Shown here piece by piece: positions 6,131-9,390 of a stretch of 9,390 bases of DNA. A program made the translations under genes and the position numbers. How positions within the stretch are numbered: the first letter of the stretch is position 1; each line of letters starts with the position of its first letter. The DNA comes from Bacteroidales bacterium (GTDB lineage Bacteria; Bacteroidota; Bacteroidia; Bacteroidales; P3), in contig JAISVE010000046.1 of NCBI GenBank assembly GCA_031271725.1, forward strand, positions 1-9,390, written 5' to 3'. Below the pieces are notes generated by a model. It saw nothing but the letters and a program-made list of their open reading frames with translations, was not told where the DNA came from and did no database searches.

Positions 6131-6144
6131 CTTAAAAATTATTT
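6092..6144. repeat. Direct repeat copy B flanking the three-gene cassette
   Basis: This is the partner of 5131-5184 in the same orientation. It includes the perfect hairpin plus the adjoining run TTAAAAATTATTTT. The two copies lie 961 bp apart, measured start to start, and exactly enclose the three small genes. Confidence 0.75.
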
Positions 6145-6330
6145 TAAAATATTAGATACGAGGCGCACAAACGCAGAGGCGAAAGTTGCGATTAAGCGAG
6201 AGCAGAGCAAGTTCACTTGCTTTGCCGAGCGATAGCAACTTCATTGCGAAGCAATAACGAGTGTACTAAAGTACATGACCGAGCCTCAAGTGCAGTGCAA
6301 CGAAGTAGATGATGTTTTAAAATAATTTTT
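6134..6330. repeat. Structured roughly 200-bp intergenic element bounded by a perfect 16-bp inverted repeat
   Basis: The ends AAAAATTATTTTAAAA (6134-6149) and TTTTAAAATAATTTTT (6315-6330) are exact reverse complements. The AT-poor interior folds extensively: AAGTTGC (6183-6189) against GCAACTT (6235-6241); inside it a ten-pair hairpin with a TTCA loop (6202-6225, one G-U); then ATTGC-GAA-GCAAT (6243-6255), TGTAC-TAAA-GTACA (6262-6275), and GAGGC (6160-6164) against GCCTC (6283-6287). No open reading frame is present. It lies directly after the stop codon of the large surface-protein gene and would form its 3' untranslated region. It could be a dispersed repeat of REP/MITE type or a structured RNA; the strand of any RNA is unknown. 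Confidence 0.55.
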
Positions 6331-8940
6331 TTACTTCACGATTTTTACAGAAACACCACCAACCCTCACAACATAAAGCCCTCTCGGAAGATTACCAATG
6401 TTTATAGTTCCGCCGGTATATACACGTTGTAATACTTTTTGACCTGCAACATTGAAAATTTCAATAATGCTGCCAAATTCAACATTCTTTGCCGAAAGAT
6501 TATTTCCCGAAACAAAGAATGACAGGTCTTCTGCAACAACAATATTTTCGTTGTTTACAGCACCCGGCGCAATCAATTTAAAACTCTTCCAAACATCGGC
6601 AGCCTGATAAGTTGCTAATGTGCCTTCCGGAATGTGCAAGCCAACATTGGCAGTTGCAACGCCGTCAAATACGGAAGCAGCAATAACAATGGGTGTTTGC
6701 CACGAAACATAAACATCGGTTAAACCGGTGCAACCCTTAAAAGCAGATGCTTCAATAGATGCAACAGCACCATGAATAAGAAGAGTGTCAAGTTTTGTTG
6801 CTCCAATAAAGGCACCGCTATTTATTGTATCAACAGTGCTTGGAATTGTAAACGAAGCATCTTTTCCTGCAGGATAAACAACCAAATTTGTTGTGTCATC
6901 ATTGTAAAGAACGCCATCAACAGAATAGAAGAAAAGCCCGTCAGAATTAATATCTGTTAAAGCACTGCAATTGGCAAAAGCTCCAATGCCTATTTTTTTA
7001 AGGAGTTTAGGCAGAGTTATTGTTTCTAAACTTGTGCAACCGTCAAAAGCATATTGACCGATTTCAGAAAAATCAAAATTATACTCAGTAAAACTTATTT
7101 CTTCCAAGCTTGTGCAGTTTTGAAAAGCATACCATCCAAGAGATGTAACTGAACTTGGAAATTTAAGAACTGTTTTTAAGTTAGGAAGATCTGCAAAGGC
7201 AAAAGCTGTTATACCTGTAACGCCGCTTTTAATAACAAGAGTTTTAACCTTTGTGTAATTTTGAGTACCTCTGTGAAATACATTAGCCGCTGTATTAGTG
7301 AAAGGAGCCATGCCGCCTGTACCACTAACCGTAAGAATACTGTCGGCAGTTATTGTCCAGTGAAGATTTGTTAAATCTGCTCCGAAACCGGCAGAATCTC
7401 CCGCAATCACATCAGCATATCTAATATCAATGCTGTCTATAATGATAGCAGCAGGATCTGCACTCCATGTGTTCGGCGTAAATACAAACCTAATATCACC
7501 GGCAGGAAGTGTTAAGAAAGAGCAAGTATAAATAGCCCATTCATTTGTAATAGCAATATCTTTAACTTCCGCAGTGCCATCTAACTTGAGAGTATCGCTT
7601 TCTTTGTCTGCGGCTTTTGCTCTTACGGAAATAACAACAGGTTTTTTGCCGTCATAACCGGAAATTTTCGGTGTTTGTAAAAGCCCGCCCATACTATTGA
7701 TTTTGGCTGCTCCGCCGGCTTGACTTACTTTACTGCCACTCCATCCGGGCGTATTTGTGAATGCTTCGGGCACTTTATATTCTACAGTAATATCGGTTTC
7801 ATCTGTTGCAGTAAATTTATCAAAACCCTCTATAAGAGGAAGCTCAACAAGTTGTACCGGTGCAGCTTCTTCGTAGAAAATCTCAATGCTGTCTATGAAA
7901 CACGGAAAATTTGGAAGAAAGCCTGCCTGAAATTCAAACTTTATATCTCCTGTAGGAATATCCTGAAAAGAAACACTGTAATCTTGCCATCCGTCAGCAT
8001 ATTTGATGCTCGGAATATTTTGTGCATTAGATCCGTTACAAGTTATAACAAAGTCAATGTCCGGAGCAGGAGGAGCGGCTCCATGCTTTAATTTTAATGA
8101 AACAATAATTGTTTTATCTTGACTATGTTCTATGGCTGGTGAAGTTAATTTTCCTCCCCCATAAAAAAATGAAGTTGCTGTCATTCCAATAAGAGCCGTG
8201 CCGGCTGCTTCATAAATACCTTCGCCTGTCCAACCGGCATTGTCTGCCAAAGCGTCAATGGCATTGTCATTTATAATGTCGGTCATTCCTTCCCAAACTA
8301 AAATGTCCTCCTGGCTTCCGTTTGCAAGGCCATTAAAAGTTTCTTTAAAGGGAATCGGAAGGCTGGTTGTTACATCGCCACCGGCTCCTTCTTCCAGTGT
8401 AACTAAAAGATCGTCTATAAAAAATGAATCTACTCCTTTTTCGTTAAAGAACCATTGGAAGTCGCCTGCGGCAGCAGAAAAAGAAACATTGTAGGTTTGC
8501 CATGTGTTATTAACCACAACCTTTTCAATAACTTCTTGGGCGAGATAGGGCTGAAACCTAATTCCAAAGGTGTCTGTTGCTTTCTTGGATTTTATTTTTA
8601 TTGAAATGTTAATGGTTCCGGCAGCTTGTCCGTCAAACCAGGGTGTTACAAGCGGACTGCTCGGAAGATAAAGCGAGCTCCCGGCCGGATATGCGAGACC
8701 TCCTCCCAATCCCCATTTATAAGTTTCGGTTCCGGGAATTGCAGTCAAAAGAGCGTGTAATTGGTTGGAATTTAATGGAACACTGAAGTCGGGATTTTCA
8801 TCAGTACCCTGCGTGAGTGCAGAAAACTTTTCATCAATAAGAGTTGTTGGCTCGCCTTTTGTTTGTGGCGCAGAGCTTGTACCCCAAACGTTAGTAATAA
8901 AGAATAAAGTGAGTGTTAGAAATAGAAATCGTTTTTTCAT
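6331..8940 (-). CDS. Large T9SS surface protein: three beta-sandwich modules, BspA-type leucine-rich repeats, sorting domain
   Basis: An 869-residue exported protein. Residues 1-20 are a signal peptide (MKKRFLFLTLTLFFI core). Three related jelly-roll-like modules follow at about 33-185, 196-356 and 367-509. Each has the order GW.G or its equivalent, Ala/Gly-rich turn, L.TP.I or similar, I.VS.K.K, W..Y..SF, GD..F.F and a closing F/I-ID-(D/S)-x-(L/I). They resemble choice-of-anchor or carbohydrate-binding beta-sandwiches. Residues 512-790 are BspA-like LRR_5 repeats, starting with LHWTITADSILTVSGTGGM and continuing with AF..C.SL..I units, including SVDGVLYNDDTTNLVVYPAG. Residues 803-869 are a type A sorting domain (IEIFNVAGQ, GNLPRGLYVVRV, final KIVK). 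It probably acts at the cell surface in adhesion or glycan binding; BspA-type repeats are known from adhesins. The ligand is unknown. It shares module 1 and the sorting domain with the 464-residue protein. Confidence 0.9.
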   Translation of the reverse strand: MKKRFLFLTLTLFFITNVWGTSSAPQTKGEPTTLIDEKFSALTQGTDENPDFSVPLNSNQLHALLTAIPGTETYKWGLGGGLAYPAGSSLYLPSSPLVTPWFDGQAAGTINISIKIKSKKATDTFGIRFQPYLAQEVIEKVVVNNTWQTYNVSFSAAAGDFQWFFNEKGVDSFFIDDLLVTLEEGAGGDVTTSLPIPFKETFNGLANGSQEDILVWEGMTDIINDNAIDALADNAGWTGEGIYEAAGTALIGMTATSFFYGGGKLTSPAIEHSQDKTIIVSLKLKHGAAPPAPDIDFVITCNGSNAQNIPSIKYADGWQDYSVSFQDIPTGDIKFEFQAGFLPNFPCFIDSIEIFYEEAAPVQLVELPLIEGFDKFTATDETDITVEYKVPEAFTNTPGWSGSKVSQAGGAAKINSMGGLLQTPKISGYDGKKPVVISVRAKAADKESDTLKLDGTAEVKDIAITNEWAIYTCSFLTLPAGDIRFVFTPNTWSADPAAIIIDSIDIRYADVIAGDSAGFGADLTNLHWTITADSILTVSGTGGMAPFTNTAANVFHRGTQNYTKVKTLVIKSGVTGITAFAFADLPNLKTVLKFPSSVTSLGWYAFQNCTSLEEISFTEYNFDFSEIGQYAFDGCTSLETITLPKLLKKIGIGAFANCSALTDINSDGLFFYSVDGVLYNDDTTNLVVYPAGKDASFTIPSTVDTINSGAFIGATKLDTLLIHGAVASIEASAFKGCTGLTDVYVSWQTPIVIAASVFDGVATANVGLHIPEGTLATYQAADVWKSFKLIAPGAVNNENIVVAEDLSFFVSGNNLSAKNVEFGSIIEIFNVAGQKVLQRVYTGGTINIGNLPRGLYVVRVGGVSVKIVK

Positions 8941-8970
8941 ATTTAATAATGTTTTAAAATTTTATATATA

Positions 8971-8978
8971 CGAATATA
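8971..8978 (-). promoter_or_regulatory. Weak candidate -7 box for the 869-residue surface protein
   Basis: The minus strand reads TATATTCG, one base off TAnnTTTG, 30 bases before the ATG in a very AT-rich stretch. No -33 motif is seen, so the match could be chance. Confidence 0.25.
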
Positions 8979-9066
8979 ATAATTTTAATTTATTTTTTGC
9001 AGCTTTTTATACCGGAGTAATAAAATAAATTCGTAAAAGCCTAAGTAAATATAGAATGAAAATCGC

Positions 9067-9074
9067 TAACTTTG
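9067..9074 (+). promoter_or_regulatory. Bacteroidetes-type -7 box for pckA
   Basis: TAACTTTG exactly fits TAnnTTTG, on the same strand as pckA and 68 bases before its ATG, so the leader would be about 60 bases. No TTG is seen at the usual -33 distance. The rest of the 202-bp divergent intergenic stretch (8941-9142) is AT-rich with no other feature that I can support. Confidence 0.5.
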
Positions 9075-9142
9075 AAAGTTGAGCGCAGAGGGAAAGCCAC
9101 AAAAATAAAATATCGGAAATAAATCTATAAAAAATAAAATTT

Positions 9143-9390
9143 ATGAACAACATTGAAACAATTAAAAAAGATCTTGCCGATTACGGCATCAAAGGAGTTG
9201 AAACAATTTATCACAATCTCTCTTATGACGAACTTTTCAAGCATGAAACCGACTCGTCACTTACAGGTTTTGACAAAGGCTTTGTTACCGATATGGGGGC
9301 AGTTACGGTTGATACGGGCGTATTCACGGGACGGTCACCAAAAGATAAATACATTGTAAAGGAAGAAGGCTCCGAAGAAGAAAAACATGT
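9143..9390 (+). CDS. pckA: Phosphoenolpyruvate carboxykinase (ATP), N-terminal part, runs off the window
   Basis: It interconverts oxaloacetate plus ATP with PEP, CO2 and ADP in the cytoplasm. In gut and fermentative Bacteroidales it also works in the CO2-fixing direction toward succinate. Only 82 complete codons are visible. They begin MNNIETIKKDLADYGIKGVE, continue with a YDELF..ET...L.GF.KG segment, and reach GAVTVDTGVFTGRSPKDKYI at residues 52-71. This last stretch is the N-terminal signature of ATP-type PEPCK, and the Arg in TGRSPKDK is the conserved substrate-contacting residue of the family. The ATG at 9143 fits the normal family start, so no upstream residues are missing. The active-site P-loop and metal ligands lie beyond the right edge. 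It is transcribed divergently from the surface-protein gene. Confidence 0.93.
   Translation, partial: MNNIETIKKDLADYGIKGVETIYHNLSYDELFKHETDSSLTGFDKGFVTDMGAVTVDTGVFTGRSPKDKYIVKEEGSEEEKH

Noticed and set aside
8765..9028. Plus-strand open frame overlapping the start of the 869-residue protein
   Set aside because: It is antisense to a signal peptide and first module that are well supported, and it runs into an AT-rich intergenic stretch.
9153..9359. A 68-residue open frame near the right edge
   Set aside because: It is an out-of-frame shadow of pckA, whose true frame starts at 9143 and matches the family.

Overview
The window looks like chromosomal DNA of a member of the Bacteroidota, most likely the order Bacteroidales. 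Three things point there. Two secreted proteins end in type IX secretion (T9SS) type A sorting domains. Candidate promoters match the Bacteroidetes -7 box TAnnTTTG instead of a sigma70 -10 box. The adenosylcobalamin-dependent ribonucleotide reductase and the ATP-type PEP carboxykinase at the two ends both read like Bacteroidales proteins. Base composition is AT-rich except for a GC-rich intergenic patch near 2900-3100.

Layout. 1-2838 (+) is the 3' part of nrdJ, open to the left edge, followed by a rho-independent terminator at 2870-2900. 2839-3679 holds no credible gene but is densely structured: a GC-rich REP-like palindromic unit, C-tracts with G-quadruplex potential on the minus strand, a 256-bp imperfect fold-back element, a two-copy 32-bp tandem repeat carrying GGAA-N4-TTCC dyads, and a terminator between the convergent genes. 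3680-5074 (-) is a T9SS cargo protein with two beta-sandwich modules. 5179-6072 (-) is a tight operon of three small genes: a DUF3791-like protein, a DUF3990-like protein with ADP-ribosyltransferase-like motifs, and a third small helical protein. It resembles a toxin-antitoxin cassette. A diverged direct repeat that includes a terminator hairpin lies on each side of it. 6134-6330 is a roughly 200-bp structured element bounded by a perfect 16-bp inverted repeat. 6331-8940 (-) is a large T9SS surface protein with three beta-sandwich modules, BspA-type leucine-rich repeats and a sorting domain. 9143-9390 (+) is the start of pckA, which runs off the right edge.

How it fits together. The two ends are housekeeping metabolism: deoxyribonucleotide synthesis and gluconeogenic or anaplerotic PEP/oxaloacetate conversion. 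Between them lies an accessory block on the minus strand with two related surface proteins separated by the three-gene cassette. The shared modules and sorting domains suggest that the two surface proteins are paralogues. The repeats around the cassette suggest insertion, or potential loss, by recombination. The cassette and its repeat borders are the best candidate for something under-described. All family names come from reading motifs by eye; no database search was run.
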